The notes below the pieces were generated by a model. It saw only the letters and a list, made by a program, of their open reading frames with translations, was not told the DNA's origin and searched no databases. From Microbacterium endophyticum (GTDB lineage Bacteria > Actinomycetota > Actinomycetes > Actinomycetales > Microbacteriaceae): 64,000 nt of DNA. Each line of letters opens with the position of its first letter. The stretch's first letter is position 1. A program made the translations under genes and the position numbers. Positions 63,998 through 64,000 of the stretch are shown here, one piece after another. The stretch spans positions 2,418,001 to 2,482,000 of the forward strand of contig NZ_CP049255.1 of assembly GCF_011047135.1 (NCBI RefSeq), read 5' to 3'.

Positions 63998-64000
63998 CAT

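Overview
The window looks like the chromosome of a high-GC Gram-positive actinobacterium, most likely Microbacteriaceae (Microbacterium-like). The reasons are GC-rich codon usage, frequent GTG starts, a DUF222/HNH endonuclease, class Ib nrdHIEF, and the actinobacterial order pmt <> rsmI, metG, tatD, rsmA, ispE. There is no phage, CRISPR array, IS transposase or rRNA. The single tRNA is tRNA-Gln(TTG) at the right edge.

Layout. 1-11 kb: a truncated flotillin, a Pro/Thr-rich surface lipoprotein, a DUF222-HNH protein followed by about 440 bp of decayed-looking DNA, then small housekeeping genes (YbaK-type deacylase, SixA-type phosphatase, gamma-glutamylcyclotransferase-like, DUF445, acyl-CoA dehydrogenase, DUF389, MFS). 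11-15 kb: nrdHIEF with two candidate NrdR boxes 32 bp apart and a strong terminator. 15-18.4 kb: a xylFGH-like pentose importer on the minus strand. 18.5-25 kb: membrane proteins, an RsmC-like methyltransferase, an EI24 protein, a 24-bp inverted repeat and a ClpC-like unfoldase. 24-28 kb: an LLM oxidoreductase and an ACC-deaminase cassette (gntR-acdS) flanked by two DoxX-like paralogues. 28-31.5 kb: NYN-domain protein, Gfo/Idh/MocA oxidoreductase, M20 peptidase and an orphan protein. 31.6-37.7 kb: a LacI-controlled operon araD-chvE-gguA-gguB, with matching operators before lacI and araD. 37.8-43.7 kb: an Ntn hydrolase, quinone reductase and HrpA. 43.7-57.7 kb: pmt <> rsmI, metG-tatD, a sugar MFS carrier, rsmA, cpdA-like phosphodiesterase, Stealth phosphotransferase, aldo/keto reductase-ispE-eis, DUF427. 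57.7-62.8 kb: an OpuC/ProU-like osmoprotectant importer and an ABC-F ATPase. 62.8-64 kb: membrane protein, MarR regulator, tRNA-Gln.

How genes work together. Pentose use is the main metabolic theme: two ABC importers, an MFS sugar carrier and AraD feeding the pentose-phosphate pathway. The ACC-deaminase cassette fits life with plants. NrdHIEF supplies dNTPs aerobically. RsmA, RsmI, MetG and IspE are core translation and isoprenoid genes.

The most general pattern I found is regulatory. At least 13 gene starts carry a TANNNT hexamer exactly 6-7 nt before the ATG/GTG and no obvious Shine-Dalgarno, which is the signature of leaderless transcripts. I used it to choose several starts. I did not find a clear new multi-gene defence or biosynthetic system. 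The best candidates for new biology are listed as findings.
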